From Methylotenera sp. (GTDB lineage: Bacteria > Pseudomonadota > Gammaproteobacteria > Burkholderiales > Methylophilaceae), in assembly GCF_013141425.1 (NCBI RefSeq), contig NZ_JABFRA010000100.1, forward strand, positions 18,239-82,238: a stretch of 64,000 nt of DNA, in the 5' to 3' direction. Every line of letters begins with the position of its first letter. The stretch's first letter is position 1. Of the stretch, positions 48,836 to 59,448 are shown one piece after another. The position numbers were made by a program, and so were the translations under genes. Below the pieces are notes generated by a model. It had not been told where the DNA came from and searched no databases. It saw only the letters and a list, made by a program, of their open reading frames with translations.

Positions 48836-49279
48836 TTAACCACAGCCGTTCTCTAACACAATGACATTTTTAGCATTGGTAAAATAGTTACTTCCCGCTT
48901 TTACAATAATTTTAACATCAGAAGTTTCCGCCATTTTGATGCGCGTTACCACAAAAGGCTCAGCGCCATGGCCAAACTTAAAATGTGCAATGAGTGGCGT
49001 TGGATTTTTTTCCACCAAAATAGAAATTGTCTCGGTGTTTACGATATTACTTTTAACCTCAATCTGCACAATGGCACCATTTTCAGCTTTATCTGGTGCA
49101 TTAATCAGAATGGCGTCACTGGCAATTTCTTCAATTATGCCTAGACTGCTGGTCGCTTCGTTCAGTTTTGTAGTTTCAAAAGCTGCTCGATTCCAAGCAG
49201 TTGCAACTGCATTAATCGGCATCCAGAACAAAGCCGCTGTTGCACCGAATAACAGCGTTAAAAAATTTCTACGTTGCAT
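48836..49279 (-). CDS. soxY: Thiosulfate oxidation carrier subunit SoxY (shortened C-terminal motif)
   Basis: Tat-like N-terminus MQRRNFLTLLFG, SoxY body, C-terminal ...VIVLENGCG. Confidence 0.88.
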   Translation of the reverse strand: MQRRNFLTLLFGATAALFWMPINAVATAWNRAAFETTKLNEATSSLGIIEEIASDAILINAPDKAENGAIVQIEVKSNIVNTETISILVEKNPTPLIAHFKFGHGAEPFVVTRIKMAETSDVKIIVKAGSNYFTNAKNVIVLENGCG

Positions 49280-49309
49280 ATTGCAAAATCCATCAACATG
49301 TAAGTTCCA

Positions 49310-50800
49310 TCAACTTTTTTTCACATCGCCTTGTAAACGTCTAAGTTCTTTTAAGCGCGCTTCTACGATTGATATTTGGTAAAAGTCACCGTCTTTTGCT
49401 TTTGTGGCCAACTCCATTTGCTCGATTGCACGCGCCAGGTCGTATTTCCTAAAATAAGCCTCGCCTTGCGCTTGATAACTAAGCAAAGCTTTACTCTGCA
49501 TAGTATAGGCCTTTGCCAGCACTTCATAAAAATAAGCATCACTTGGATACAAACTTTGCTTATCCTTAATCAGCTTAATTGCGTTATCCACTTGCTTAAC
49601 CGCCAAAAAATGGTCGGCATATCCATAAATTAAAGCACGATTATCTGGGTACAACTTCAAAGCCTCGGCATACTGCTTAGCAGCCAGTGCAGGATTATTT
49701 TTCGCCACCTGTACGCGTGCGCTTAAATTCTCAACCATGGCATGCTGTGGGGCATTTTTTTTCAACCAGATCAGCTCTTTTTCAGCTTGAGCGAGTGCAT
49801 TTTTTCGTAAATACGATACCGCCAAACCATAATGTTCAACCGCTTCATTTGTATAACGACGCTCGCGTATATTTTGCTCAAACACCGCGATATTGGTATC
49901 TACCGCGCCATTATTTGCAAACAGCTTAGCCCTTACATACTGAAACTCAACGCTATCTGGCACCTGTTTGTAGGCCATCTGGTCGACACGATTGGTGACA
50001 TCGGAAATACGCTCACTGGTGAGTGGGTGAGTGCGTAAAAATCCAGGTGCGCTGCCTTCGGAATAGCGCGAGCCGCGCTGCAAAGTTGTAAAAAAAGAGG
50101 GCATGCCACGCACATCAAAACCCGCAGTATTGAGTATTTGCAAGCCGACTCTATCTGCTTCACGTTCATGTTCTCGCGTGTAGTCCAACTGATTCTGCAC
50201 ACCGGCCGCAGAAGCTGTAGTCAGCGCCCCACTCGCCAACTGTGGGTTTGCCCGCGCCACTAATAAAGCCAGCGCTATACCCGCGATATTTTTAAACGTA
50301 TCGTATTTCTGTGAGGCCAACATACGTGCCAAATGACGCTGAGTAACATGGCCAATTTCATGGCCTAGCACACCCGCAAGTTCGGATTCATTATTCGCTG
50401 CCAAAAACAAGCCCGTGTGCACACCGATAACTCCGCCCGGCATGGCAAACGCATTAATGGAATTATCTTGCACCACAAAAAAATTGAATTTTTGATGCTT
50501 ATCTGAGCTGGCTGCGGCTAAGCGATTTCCAAGCGCGTTCAAATAATCAATCACCTCAACATCCTGCACCACCTCGTCGCTCACCGCGACATCCCGCATA
50601 ATTTGCTCGCCGATACGCTGCTCATCAAGTGGTGTAAACACAGTTTGCGAAACATCGCCCAAATCAGGCAAGTTCACATCAAGATTGGTTGCGCCCGTAT
50701 TGGAGCCAGAATAAGGTCCGCCAGATATACGTGGTTCTGGGGCAGCCTGTACAGAATTTATTGCCAGTGACAGGGCAATTACAATGGTTTTTAATTTCAT
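49310..50800 (-). CDS. bepA: M48 family metalloprotease with TPR region (BepA/YfgC-like)
   Basis: GVLGHEIGHVTQRHLARM (HExxH), EREADRVGLQIL, C-terminal TPR-like helices, signal peptide. Confidence 0.85.
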   Translation of the reverse strand: MKLKTIVIALSLAINSVQAAPEPRISGGPYSGSNTGATNLDVNLPDLGDVSQTVFTPLDEQRIGEQIMRDVAVSDEVVQDVEVIDYLNALGNRLAAASSDKHQKFNFFVVQDNSINAFAMPGGVIGVHTGLFLAANNESELAGVLGHEIGHVTQRHLARMLASQKYDTFKNIAGIALALLVARANPQLASGALTTASAAGVQNQLDYTREHEREADRVGLQILNTAGFDVRGMPSFFTTLQRGSRYSEGSAPGFLRTHPLTSERISDVTNRVDQMAYKQVPDSVEFQYVRAKLFANNGAVDTNIAVFEQNIRERRYTNEAVEHYGLAVSYLRKNALAQAEKELIWLKKNAPQHAMVENLSARVQVAKNNPALAAKQYAEALKLYPDNRALIYGYADHFLAVKQVDNAIKLIKDKQSLYPSDAYFYEVLAKAYTMQSKALLSYQAQGEAYFRKYDLARAIEQMELATKAKDGDFYQISIVEARLKELRRLQGDVKKS

Positions 50801-50852
50801 TGTTATATGATAATGACTTTAGTCTTAAAGTTTCAGAAAATAAGGTAATTAA

Positions 50853-51344
50853 ATGAGCGAATCAACAGCAAAAAAACTCACGCACTTTGATGCCAGCGGC
50901 CAAGCGCACATGGTTGATGTGGGCAACAAAGCCCATACCAAGCGCATCGCGGTTGCCATTGGCACAATTAAAATGTTACCTGACACCTTGCAACTTATTA
51001 TAAATGGTAGTGCCAAAAAAGGCGACGTACTAGGTACTGCCCGTATTGCCGCGATTCAAGGCGCCAAGCGTACCGCTGATTTAATACCACTTTGCCATCC
51101 GATTAGCCTAACCAAAGTTTCCATCGAATTTGAGATAGACGATAAAATTTCCGCTGTCATCTGCACCGCCACTGCAGAAACTATTGGGCAAACTGGGGTT
51201 GAAATGGAAGCACTAACAGCTGTAAGTGTGGGCTTACTTACGATTTATGACATGTGCAAAGCAGTTGACCGTGGCATGGCAATAAGCGAAATTAAACTAC
51301 TAGAAAAGCACGGCGGAAAATCGGACGACTGGGTTGCCAAGTAA
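50853..51344 (+). CDS. moaC: Cyclic pyranopterin monophosphate synthase
   Basis: [68 protein letters not shown]. Confidence 0.95.
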   Translation: MSESTAKKLTHFDASGQAHMVDVGNKAHTKRIAVAIGTIKMLPDTLQLIINGSAKKGDVLGTARIAAIQGAKRTADLIPLCHPISLTKVSIEFEIDDKISAVICTATAETIGQTGVEMEALTAVSVGLLTIYDMCKAVDRGMAISEIKLLEKHGGKSDDWVAK

Positions 51345-51376
51345 AATAAACGCAAATAACGCTGAAAGGAAAATCG

Positions 51377-51730
51377 ATGGACGCTTCAATACAGTTACCC
51401 TTATTCACGCTACTCGGCACGCTAATTGGCGGCCTAATTACTTTCGCCGTGAATCGGCAACAATTCAAGCACCAACTTGCCAGCATCCGCCAGCAAAACA
51501 AAACTGAGTTTATGGCAGAAGAAACCGCCCGACACTTTTTAAGCCACAAAAGCTACACCGATAGGTCGTTTGACGTATTACAAAAACATCTGGGTGGCTT
51601 TGAAGACAACGAACTGCGTAAAATACTCGTGCGCGCTGGCGCGGTACGAGAATATCGCAGCGATGGCAGCGAATGGTGGTTTTTGTTATCACGTATGGAT
51701 GAGCGGATAGAGAAAATCAAAGATAGATAA
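51377..51730 (+). CDS. Hypothetical membrane-anchored protein
   Basis: 117 aa, one N-terminal TM; soluble region RSFDVLQKHLGGFEDNELRKILVRAGAVREYRSDGSEWWFL. Confidence 0.55.
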   Translation: MDASIQLPLFTLLGTLIGGLITFAVNRQQFKHQLASIRQQNKTEFMAEETARHFLSHKSYTDRSFDVLQKHLGGFEDNELRKILVRAGAVREYRSDGSEWWFLLSRMDERIEKIKDR

Positions 51731-51749
51731 CTGGCTTACAAGTTACTTT

Positions 51750-52397
51750 TTACTGGTCATGCACCACAATTTCATTTACATATAAAATCTCGCAAGCGCC
51801 TTCGCCAGAATCTTCACGGCTTCTGGAAGTTGGCCATACCGCATTATCACCCGCTTTCGCGTCGACCAAAAAACCTCGTAAGGAAATGACTTGTCCGCGT
51901 TTAATGGATTTGGCCTGTTTTTCTATATTTCCATTCGCAGGAATCATGTGAATATTTGTTGCGGAAGATTCTAGCTCCTTACGCGGAATGGGGAACTCGT
52001 CTACATGCCAATATAAAAATCGATTATTTTGCCGAAACTGAATATATTTTAGTATAGCGGGGTCAGCCAACTTACCCCAGCCAACGGCTAAATCGACAGG
52101 GGCAATATCTGCACGTTCATCACCAAAATAGAGCCGCTTTGAAAGCACTCTGGCGTGCAGACTAAATTTATCTAGCAGTTTTAGCTGATAGCCATTTTTA
52201 TAAACATATTCAGATTTTTCTAGTGGAATTTGCTGGGGCGGGATTGCTATCGCTACAATATTTGACACAATTTCAGCCTCTGGCTCCTTGCCTGAAAGTT
52301 GCAGTTCATCCGATTGGGCACGCGAAACACCAGCGACATACAACCCAATGCCTGCGACCAAAAAAACTGCTAGCTGACGATATATTTCAGCAACCAT
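51750..52397 (-). CDS. Hypothetical exported protein
   Basis: N-terminal hydrophobic segment; continuous ORF in an otherwise empty gap. Confidence 0.55.
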   Translation of the reverse strand: MVAEIYRQLAVFLVAGIGLYVAGVSRAQSDELQLSGKEPEAEIVSNIVAIAIPPQQIPLEKSEYVYKNGYQLKLLDKFSLHARVLSKRLYFGDERADIAPVDLAVGWGKLADPAILKYIQFRQNNRFLYWHVDEFPIPRKELESSATNIHMIPANGNIEKQAKSIKRGQVISLRGFLVDAKAGDNAVWPTSRSREDSGEGACEILYVNEIVVHDQ

Positions 52398-52470
52398 TAT
52401 TTTGTGCTCTAAATACTTTAAAACTTACATTAAGTGGCTTGCATTTAACTTCCACTAAACAGAAGTGTCG

Positions 52471-52890
52471 TTATTGAATCCTTTTAAGCGGGCCAATACA
52501 ACTGTCTGTAGTTTCCTTTTCGCACACCACATACAAATTTCCAGAGGGATGAAAGGCCAAGAAATTAATATACTCTTGTCCCGTACTGTCACTTACATCA
52601 TCAGAACAGTCAGTCCCACCTAGGTCCTTTTCAATTTTTAAGGTGACTTTGTAAAAGCCTTTTTCAGTTGGTTTTTCTGAGAGCCAATATTTTGCGTCAG
52701 AAACCTCAGTGCCACTCACAATATGACTTGAACCATCATGTGCAAAAATATAGGTTTCGCTGCAACCATTTTTCACATTTACCCATTCCCAAGTCCCCTC
52801 AAGTGGGTTGGTTTTTTCTGCTATCTTGTCTTCAGCGAATGCATAACCAGAAAAAGAAAACAGCGTTAAAAACAATAATTTTTTAAGCAT
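52471..52890 (-). CDS. Hypothetical secreted protein
   Basis: Signal peptide MLKKLLFLTLFSFSGYAFA; four Cys in mature region. Confidence 0.55.
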   Translation of the reverse strand: MLKKLLFLTLFSFSGYAFAEDKIAEKTNPLEGTWEWVNVKNGCSETYIFAHDGSSHIVSGTEVSDAKYWLSEKPTEKGFYKVTLKIEKDLGGTDCSDDVSDSTGQEYINFLAFHPSGNLYVVCEKETTDSCIGPLKRIQ

Positions 52891-53061
52891 CCTATTCTCC
52901 CAAAATCGATATATAAGGTAAATGTCACTACACGATGAATTGGCTTCTGTAAAATTTACAACTTAGCCCTACCTATTAGGTCGGACATTTCATGAAAGCA
53001 CTTAGTTTCAACAATTTTTTGAATATTTCTGATAACTCAAACTGAAAAATTATCAGTGAAA

Positions 53062-54138
53062 TTAGCAAGTGTATGGCGTTGCATCAATCAACGGCTTCTC
53101 ACCTAGCATTAAAGCCGTCACCAATTTTGCGCTCGCTGGCGCCATGGTTAAACCGTATCTAAAATGGCCTGTGTTCAAGTACAGATTTTTTATTGTTGGG
53201 TGTGCGGAAATAGTGGGTAGGTTTTCAGGTGTGCCTGGACGCAGACCACTCCAGTGTTTGAGAATGGGTTGGTTTTTTAACTCGGGCATAATCGCCTCAG
53301 CTTTTGCGCTAATTTCATCGCGTACTTCGCGGGTGACGGCGGCTTCAAAGCCTACATCTTCAAGCGTGCTACCTGCCAATAAATAGCCATCACGGCGAGG
53401 AATCATATAAAAACCTTCTCTGTAGACAATTTGCTCAAGATTTTTTTCAGGTTTGTACAGCAGAATCTGCCCGCGCATGGGTTTGATGTTGAGTTTTGCG
53501 CTGGTTTCTTTAAGCAACTCAAAACTCCAAGCGCCAGAAGTTACCACAAATTGGTCTGCCGTAATCGTTTCGCCATGCGTCGTTTGCCATGCATTTAATG
53601 TTTGCGTTTCTTGCAATGGCAAAAGTTCGGTGTGTTCCAACAGGGTGACGTTATTTTGCTGCAACCATTTACGCATGGCTTGCATGAAATAAGGCGGGCG
53701 AACTTGGCAAACGCTGGGTAGCCAAAGCGCATCTTCACCGCTCAAGGACTGCACACCAAATGCTGAGGCTTTGACTTTTTGCGCGGAAACTAGATTGTTG
53801 GCACACCAAGCAGTGGCGGCATCTGTATCAAATTCCGGTAACAGCAAAAATCCTGATTGTTCAAAGTCAGTATCAATGCCAGTTTCACGTAGTAAACGTT
53901 GGCAGATTTCAGCATAGGATTTTGCACCATAGCTCGTGAGTACATTCACCGCATCCGAGTACAGCCAAGGCAACAGTGGAAAAACGATGCCGCCACCTGC
54001 CCAAGAAGATTCGCCCGAAGTTTGACTGGCGATTTGATTGCGCTCGACTATGGTCACTTTGCAACCGCGACCAACCAGCTCCATTGCGGTCATACAGCCG
54101 ACGATTCCGCCGCCTACAATTACTACATTCTTTTTCAT
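53062..54138 (-). CDS. thiO: Glycine oxidase ThiO / FAD-dependent D-amino-acid oxidase family
   Basis: VVIVGGGIVGCMTAMELVGRGCKVTIVER; HWSGLRPGTPENLPTISAHP; GHFRYGLTMAPASAKL. Confidence 0.85.
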   Translation of the reverse strand: MKKNVVIVGGGIVGCMTAMELVGRGCKVTIVERNQIASQTSGESSWAGGGIVFPLLPWLYSDAVNVLTSYGAKSYAEICQRLLRETGIDTDFEQSGFLLLPEFDTDAATAWCANNLVSAQKVKASAFGVQSLSGEDALWLPSVCQVRPPYFMQAMRKWLQQNNVTLLEHTELLPLQETQTLNAWQTTHGETITADQFVVTSGAWSFELLKETSAKLNIKPMRGQILLYKPEKNLEQIVYREGFYMIPRRDGYLLAGSTLEDVGFEAAVTREVRDEISAKAEAIMPELKNQPILKHWSGLRPGTPENLPTISAHPTIKNLYLNTGHFRYGLTMAPASAKLVTALMLGEKPLIDATPYTC

Positions 54139-54148
54139 AATTTATTAA

Positions 54149-56134
54149 TTACTTAGTAGCTACGCGGCCAATTAATAAGGCATTCTGCGCATTTGTTAAA
54201 CCAGTCGGTTGACCAAGCAACACAATCACATCGCCTTCTGCAAGCTCACTATCATTGTTAGGCACCGTGCCATTGGAATTTGGGCGTCGAATGGATTTAA
54301 CTTTCACCTCAAAACTCTCCAATTGTAGATCAGCCAAACGCCTTCCAATCGCATAAGACCCAGGGGAAACGATGACCGAATGCAGTCGCACTTGCTGTTT
54401 TTCTAAAGACTCATCTTCTGCATCGGAAACCCCATGAAAATAGCCTTTAAATAGCTGATAGCGTTCTTCACGAAAAATACGGATGCGTTTCACTACGCGA
54501 TGAAGCGGCACACCCAGTAACATTAAGGCATGTGAGGCCAGCATTAAACTGCCTTCTAAAATCTCGGGAACGACTTCTGTAGCGCCCGCTTCACGCAGTG
54601 CTTCCATATTAGAATCATCCACGGTACGGACAATGACGGGCAGTTGCGGGTAATTTTCTTGCACAATATGCAGAATTTTCATGGCCGCACGATTGTCTGC
54701 ATAACTGATAATGAGCGCTTTGGCGCGTGCGCTACCTGCCGCGTCTAGCACCACACGTCGGGCCGCATCGCCAAACATCACGTTTTCACCAGCGGCGGAA
54801 GCCTCAAGTACCCGCGTTGGGTCAATGTCGAGCGCGACATAAGGGATATGCTCTTCTCTTAAAAATCGGCCTAAATACTGGCCACTGCGCCCATAACCGC
54901 AAATAATCACATGATTATGTAAGTGCTTACCAACATCATCGATATCCTGCACCACTTGGCCGCTATTGCGCGTGTAACTGCGCACCATTTTTCTGGCTAA
55001 TCGACCATTGTATTGAATCAGAAAGGGTGCAATCACCATCGAAAGCAGCGATGCCGCCAATACCACTTGTAAAGCTTGTCCGCTAATTAACTTTTGTTCA
55101 ACGCCAAGTGCCAGAATCACGAAGCTAAATTCTCCCGCTTGCGCCAGTATCAAGCCTGTACGAATGGCCACGCCCCATTCATATTTGACGAGTCTTACCA
55201 CCAAAGCCACTACCGCCGCCTTGAAAGCGATGAATGAAACCAAAACCAACAGTACCATGCCAATATGGTTAGCAATTTGTTGCAGGTTTAGCAACATTCC
55301 AACGCTGATAAAAAACAAACCAAGCAAGATGTCTCGAAACGGTGAAATGTCTGACTCCACCTGATAGCGAAATTTTGTTTCTGAAATCAACATGCCAGCG
55401 ATAAAGGCACCCAATGCGTAAGATAAACCCGCCAACTTAGTTGCAAAGGCCAATAGTAAGGTAATCATCAGCACGTTCATTACAAATAACTCACGTGAGC
55501 GCTGACTGGCCACAATGTTAAACCAAGGATTGATTAACCATTTACCCACAGTAAATAAAAATAACAGCATGGCGGCGGCTTTTAATAATGCCAAACCAAG
55601 CACATCGGTTAAATTGGCCCCCACAATACCCAGTGCTGGAATAAGTACCAACACTGGCACTACCGCAATATCTTGAAAAAGTAATACACCGATACTCAAA
55701 CGACCATGGCGTGAATTTAAGTCAACCCGCTCCGCTAGAATTTTAGAAACAATCGCCGTGGATGACATGGCCAAAGCTGCGGCAATCACAAAAGCCGCAG
55801 ACCAATCTAATCCGCTGAGTTTTGCTATGCTCATAATAATAGCCAAGGTAAGAGCCACCTGCGCACCACCTAAGCCCAAAACCTTTTTACGCATGGCATA
55901 AAGCTGCGGCAAACTGAATTCCAAACCGATACTAAACATTAAAAATACAATACCAAATTCGGCAAACTCACGGCTAGATTCAGTATCGGGCAATAAGCCA
56001 AAAGTGTTCGGCCCAAGCGCCAAACCCACTAAAAAATACGCCAGCATTGCAGGTAGTCGTAGTTTGCGAAATAAAGCTACCGCCAGCACTGAGCTGATGA
56101 GTAGAATTAATACTAAGGGCAATGCTTCAAACAT
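54149..56134 (-). CDS. Monovalent cation:proton antiporter-2 (KefB/KefC-like)
   Basis: N-terminal CPA2 exchanger, RCK/TrkA-N domain (HVIICGYGRSGQYLGRFL) and C-terminal TrkA-C. Confidence 0.88.
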   Translation of the reverse strand: MFEALPLVLILLISSVLAVALFRKLRLPAMLAYFLVGLALGPNTFGLLPDTESSREFAEFGIVFLMFSIGLEFSLPQLYAMRKKVLGLGGAQVALTLAIIMSIAKLSGLDWSAAFVIAAALAMSSTAIVSKILAERVDLNSRHGRLSIGVLLFQDIAVVPVLVLIPALGIVGANLTDVLGLALLKAAAMLLFLFTVGKWLINPWFNIVASQRSRELFVMNVLMITLLLAFATKLAGLSYALGAFIAGMLISETKFRYQVESDISPFRDILLGLFFISVGMLLNLQQIANHIGMVLLVLVSFIAFKAAVVALVVRLVKYEWGVAIRTGLILAQAGEFSFVILALGVEQKLISGQALQVVLAASLLSMVIAPFLIQYNGRLARKMVRSYTRNSGQVVQDIDDVGKHLHNHVIICGYGRSGQYLGRFLREEHIPYVALDIDPTRVLEASAAGENVMFGDAARRVVLDAAGSARAKALIISYADNRAAMKILHIVQENYPQLPVIVRTVDDSNMEALREAGATEVVPEILEGSLMLASHALMLLGVPLHRVVKRIRIFREERYQLFKGYFHGVSDAEDESLEKQQVRLHSVIVSPGSYAIGRRLADLQLESFEVKVKSIRRPNSNGTVPNNDSELAEGDVIVLLGQPTGLTNAQNALLIGRVATK

Positions 56135-56401
56135 AGTTTACTTTTTAACCTTTGTATATTCCGTGTCGGATTGAACTCTATTGTTTCACATCTTCAATCG
56201 AATATTTAATATCCGTCACATTTTCTTTTAACTAGCGTATTCAAACAATAGCCGCAATAGCAAAAATTATGCCTAAAACTAAAATAGTTACTTAAAATAA
56301 CAAAATTATTGCCAGATAGTTGTGACATAGACTTTATATATCTGGCATTCCCTTTTATACTAACAGCCAATTATGTCAATTAAACTGATTCATAAAGCAC
56401 A

Positions 56402-57406
56402 ATGTCATTAAGTCTTAAAGCCCAGCAAGCTACAAAAAATAAACAACCAACGCTGCAATTGGCGCGCGAGGTATTATTGCTTGAAGCCAATGAGATTAAT
56501 ACACTTGCAGACCGGCTTGATAATCATTTTACCGAAGCAGTTGCTCTGATTTTAAATTGCACTGGGCGAGTTGTTGTTAGCGGTATGGGAAAATCCGGCC
56601 ACATTGGAGGCAAAATTGCCTCTACTCTGGCTAGCACAGGAACACCTGCCTTTTTTATGCACCCTGCAGAAGCTAGCCATGGTGATTTAGGCATGATTAC
56701 CGCTGGCGACGTTGTGATTACCTTATCAAATTCTGGTGAAAGCGATGAGATTCTCGCCATTGTTACTCCGCTAAAACGACTCGGCGCAAGCATCATCGCC
56801 ATTACTGGCAATGATGCTTCTACCTTGGCGAAGGCCGCAGACATTCATTTAAGTGCGAGTGTCGCAAAAGAAGCCTGTCCACTAGGTTTGGCGCCCACTT
56901 CAAGTACTACGGTGGCTTTAGCACTGGGCGATGCACTGGCTTTATGTGTGTTGGATCAACGCGACTTTACTGCAGAAGATTTTGCTCGCTCTCATCCTGG
57001 CGGCAGTCTAGGTCGCAGATTATTGATTCATGTTCATGACCTGATGCGTACAGGTGACAATATTCCACAAGTCACAGCAGAGGCTTCACTCTCGCAAGGC
57101 TTATTGGAAATGACGCACAAAGGCCTAGGTTTAACTGCGATTGTAGACGCGAATAATGCACCGATTGGCATCTTTACCGATGGTGATTTGCGCCGTGCAT
57201 TTGAACAAAACGTCAATGCAGCCACCTCAAACATTGCCGACGTGATGCACAAAAATCCGCTTACTATCCATCAAGCTAAATTAGCCATAGAAGCGGTTGA
57301 GATTATGGAACAACACAAAATAAATGCCTTATTAGTAACCGATGATGCAGGTGTTCTAGTCGGCGCATTGAATATGCACGACCTTTTACTCGCTAAGGTG
57401 GTTTAA
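56402..57406 (+). CDS. kdsD: Arabinose-5-phosphate isomerase
   Basis: VVVSGMGKSGHIGGKIASTLASTGTPAFFMHPAEASHGDLGMI SIS domain; CBS pair. Confidence 0.94.
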   Translation: MSLSLKAQQATKNKQPTLQLAREVLLLEANEINTLADRLDNHFTEAVALILNCTGRVVVSGMGKSGHIGGKIASTLASTGTPAFFMHPAEASHGDLGMITAGDVVITLSNSGESDEILAIVTPLKRLGASIIAITGNDASTLAKAADIHLSASVAKEACPLGLAPTSSTTVALALGDALALCVLDQRDFTAEDFARSHPGGSLGRRLLIHVHDLMRTGDNIPQVTAEASLSQGLLEMTHKGLGLTAIVDANNAPIGIFTDGDLRRAFEQNVNAATSNIADVMHKNPLTIHQAKLAIEAVEIMEQHKINALLVTDDAGVLVGALNMHDLLLAKVV

Positions 57407-57411
57407 GTTAA

Positions 57412-57972
57412 ATGACAAACTACACTCTAAGCCCCGAGTTAAACGAACGCTTTAAAAACATCAAGTTGCTGGTGCTGGATGTCGATGGCGTTATGACTAA
57501 CGGCGGACTAACAATTGGTGATGATGGCCAAGAATATAAAACCTTTCACTCGCATGACGGCCTTGGCATGAAATTACTGAAAGCAACAGGTGTTGAACTG
57601 GCGATTATTACTGGGCGCACCTCGAATGTGGTAAAAAAGCGTGCCGAAACTACTGGGGTCGCGCACTTTTATCAAGGCGCAGAAGACAAATTAGTGGCAT
57701 TCAACGACTTGGTGCATAAAAGTAACTTACAGGCGTATCAATGTGCGTTTATGGGTGATGATGTGGTGGATTTACCGCCCATGCTCAAATGTGGCTTGGC
57801 ACTGGCGGTGCCAGATTCACCAGCTTTGGTACTTCAACACGCACACTATGTAACCAAAAAAGCAGGTGGGTTTGGTGCGGTGCGCGAAATTTGCGAGCTG
57901 ATTATGCAAGCACAAGGGACATTTGATGCACAAATGGCAAAATTTTTAACCCAAGCCAGTATTGCCAATTAA
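57412..57972 (+). CDS. kdsC: KDO-8-phosphate phosphatase
   Basis: LLVLDVDGVMTNGGLTIGDDGQEYKTFHSHDGLGMKLL HAD family; follows kdsD. Confidence 0.94.
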   Translation: MTNYTLSPELNERFKNIKLLVLDVDGVMTNGGLTIGDDGQEYKTFHSHDGLGMKLLKATGVELAIITGRTSNVVKKRAETTGVAHFYQGAEDKLVAFNDLVHKSNLQAYQCAFMGDDVVDLPPMLKCGLALAVPDSPALVLQHAHYVTKKAGGFGAVREICELIMQAQGTFDAQMAKFLTQASIAN

Positions 57973-58031
57973 AAATATGCCTACTAAAGAAAAGTGTAAA
58001 CCCTTAACTTGTGGCACGGTAATTTCATAAA

Positions 58032-58733
58032 ATGGCCGTAAGCAATCGTTCGGCCATTGTTTACCCGATAGCATTGCTATCATTAGTTGGATTGCTAACC
58101 GCTTGGATTAACCACATGGTTCAACCACCAGAACCAAAATTGGATGGCAGCAGTAGACATGACCCAGATTACATTATGAGTAATTTTGTAACCACACAAA
58201 CGGATAAGGATGGACGCTTACGTTATAAATTGGCTGCGGCGGAGATGAAGCATTTTCCTGATAATGACACGACAGATTTACAACTGCCGCGCTTTACCCA
58301 GTTTGCTGTCAACAAACCGTATACCGAAGTTGAAGCTTTGCGCGGCTATGTTTCGAGCGATGGCGAACAAGTGCAATTAGTAGACAAAGTCAAAATCAAG
58401 CGTCAGGCTTTTGCTGAAAAAGGTGAAATGACCATTGAAACAGACTATTTAAACATCTTGCCTAATCAAGATTTAGTGCAAACCAATAGCCCAGTGGTGA
58501 TAAAACAAGCACCTAAAACCGTTATTTATGCCACGGGCATGATTTACGAAAAAAAAACACGCACCGTCACCTTGTTGCATAATGTACGTGCACATTATGA
58601 AAAACCAGCTAAAACGAATCAGGTAACTACAGTTAAACCAATAAAAGTTAAACCAATAAGTAATCAAGAAACAGCTTCAACAGTAAAAAAATCCAACACG
58701 AATAATGCGCGCATTCGGAGACGCTATGAGTAA
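58032..58733 (+). CDS. lptC: LPS export protein LptC
   Basis: N-terminal TM then PDYIMSNFVTTQTDKDGRLRYKLAAAEMKHFPDNDTTDLQLP; between kdsC and lptA. Confidence 0.88.
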   Translation: MAVSNRSAIVYPIALLSLVGLLTAWINHMVQPPEPKLDGSSRHDPDYIMSNFVTTQTDKDGRLRYKLAAAEMKHFPDNDTTDLQLPRFTQFAVNKPYTEVEALRGYVSSDGEQVQLVDKVKIKRQAFAEKGEMTIETDYLNILPNQDLVQTNSPVVIKQAPKTVIYATGMIYEKKTRTVTLLHNVRAHYEKPAKTNQVTTVKPIKVKPISNQETASTVKKSNTNNARIRRRYE

Positions 58734-59415
58734 CCAATCCATAAAAATACAACCTAATCTGTTGATAAGTTTAACGCTAGCCTGCTTAACAATGGGTTTC
58801 GCCAGCCTTGTCTTTGCAGAAGCGGCCGATCGCGACAAGCCTATTGATTTGGAAGCGGATTCTGTAAAAGTGGATGACGCCAAGCAAATTAGCACTTACT
58901 CGGGCAATGTCATTTTAAAACAAGGCACCCTAATTATTCGTGCCGACAAATTGGTGGTGCGTGAAGACAGCGCGGGCTTTCAGCACAGCACCTCAACTGG
59001 CAATCCTACCACCTTCAAACAAAAACGTGAGGGTAAAAATGAATATATGGAAGGTAGTGCATTGCGCATTGAATACGATGGTCGCATGGATAAAGTGCAG
59101 CTATACACGAACGCTTGGGTAAAGCGCGGCGAAGATATCGTACACGGCAATTACATTAGCTATGACGCTAATACAGAATATGCCGAGGTGATAGGCGGCA
59201 CAAAATCTGCCGATGGCGTGACTACAGGTAGCGGCCGTGTGCACGCCATTATTCAGCCAAAAAACAAAAAAGCCACTGACCCGGCAACTGAGGCGCCTAA
59301 AAATACAGGCAGTGGCGGCGGGAGTTCTAGCATCTCTCCATTGAAAGACACGCGATTTAGTCGAACCATTAGCCTACCCCCTGAAGTAAAATCGGTAGAT
59401 GTTGAAGCAAAATAA
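58705..59415 (+). CDS. lptA: LPS transport periplasmic protein LptA (start may be ATG 58726)
   Basis: DKPIDLEADSVKVDDAKQISTYSGNVILKQGTLIIRADKLVVRED OstA/LptA motif. Confidence 0.9.
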   Translation: MRAFGDAMSNQSIKIQPNLLISLTLACLTMGFASLVFAEAADRDKPIDLEADSVKVDDAKQISTYSGNVILKQGTLIIRADKLVVREDSAGFQHSTSTGNPTTFKQKREGKNEYMEGSALRIEYDGRMDKVQLYTNAWVKRGEDIVHGNYISYDANTEYAEVIGGTKSADGVTTGSGRVHAIIQPKNKKATDPATEAPKNTGSGGGSSSISPLKDTRFSRTISLPPEVKSVDVEAK

Positions 59416-59448
59416 TCGCCTGACACTTAAAATAATGAATATGCAAAA

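Noticed and set aside
48936-49382. 148-aa + strand ORF over soxY
   Set aside because: Antisense shadow of soxY and the 3' end of the bepA-like gene; SoxY assignment is clear.
56340-56400. Possible sigma-54 promoter (TGGCATTCCCTTTTA) upstream of kdsD
   Set aside because: The -12 element lacks GC; a sigma-70-like TATACT in the same stretch explains it as well.
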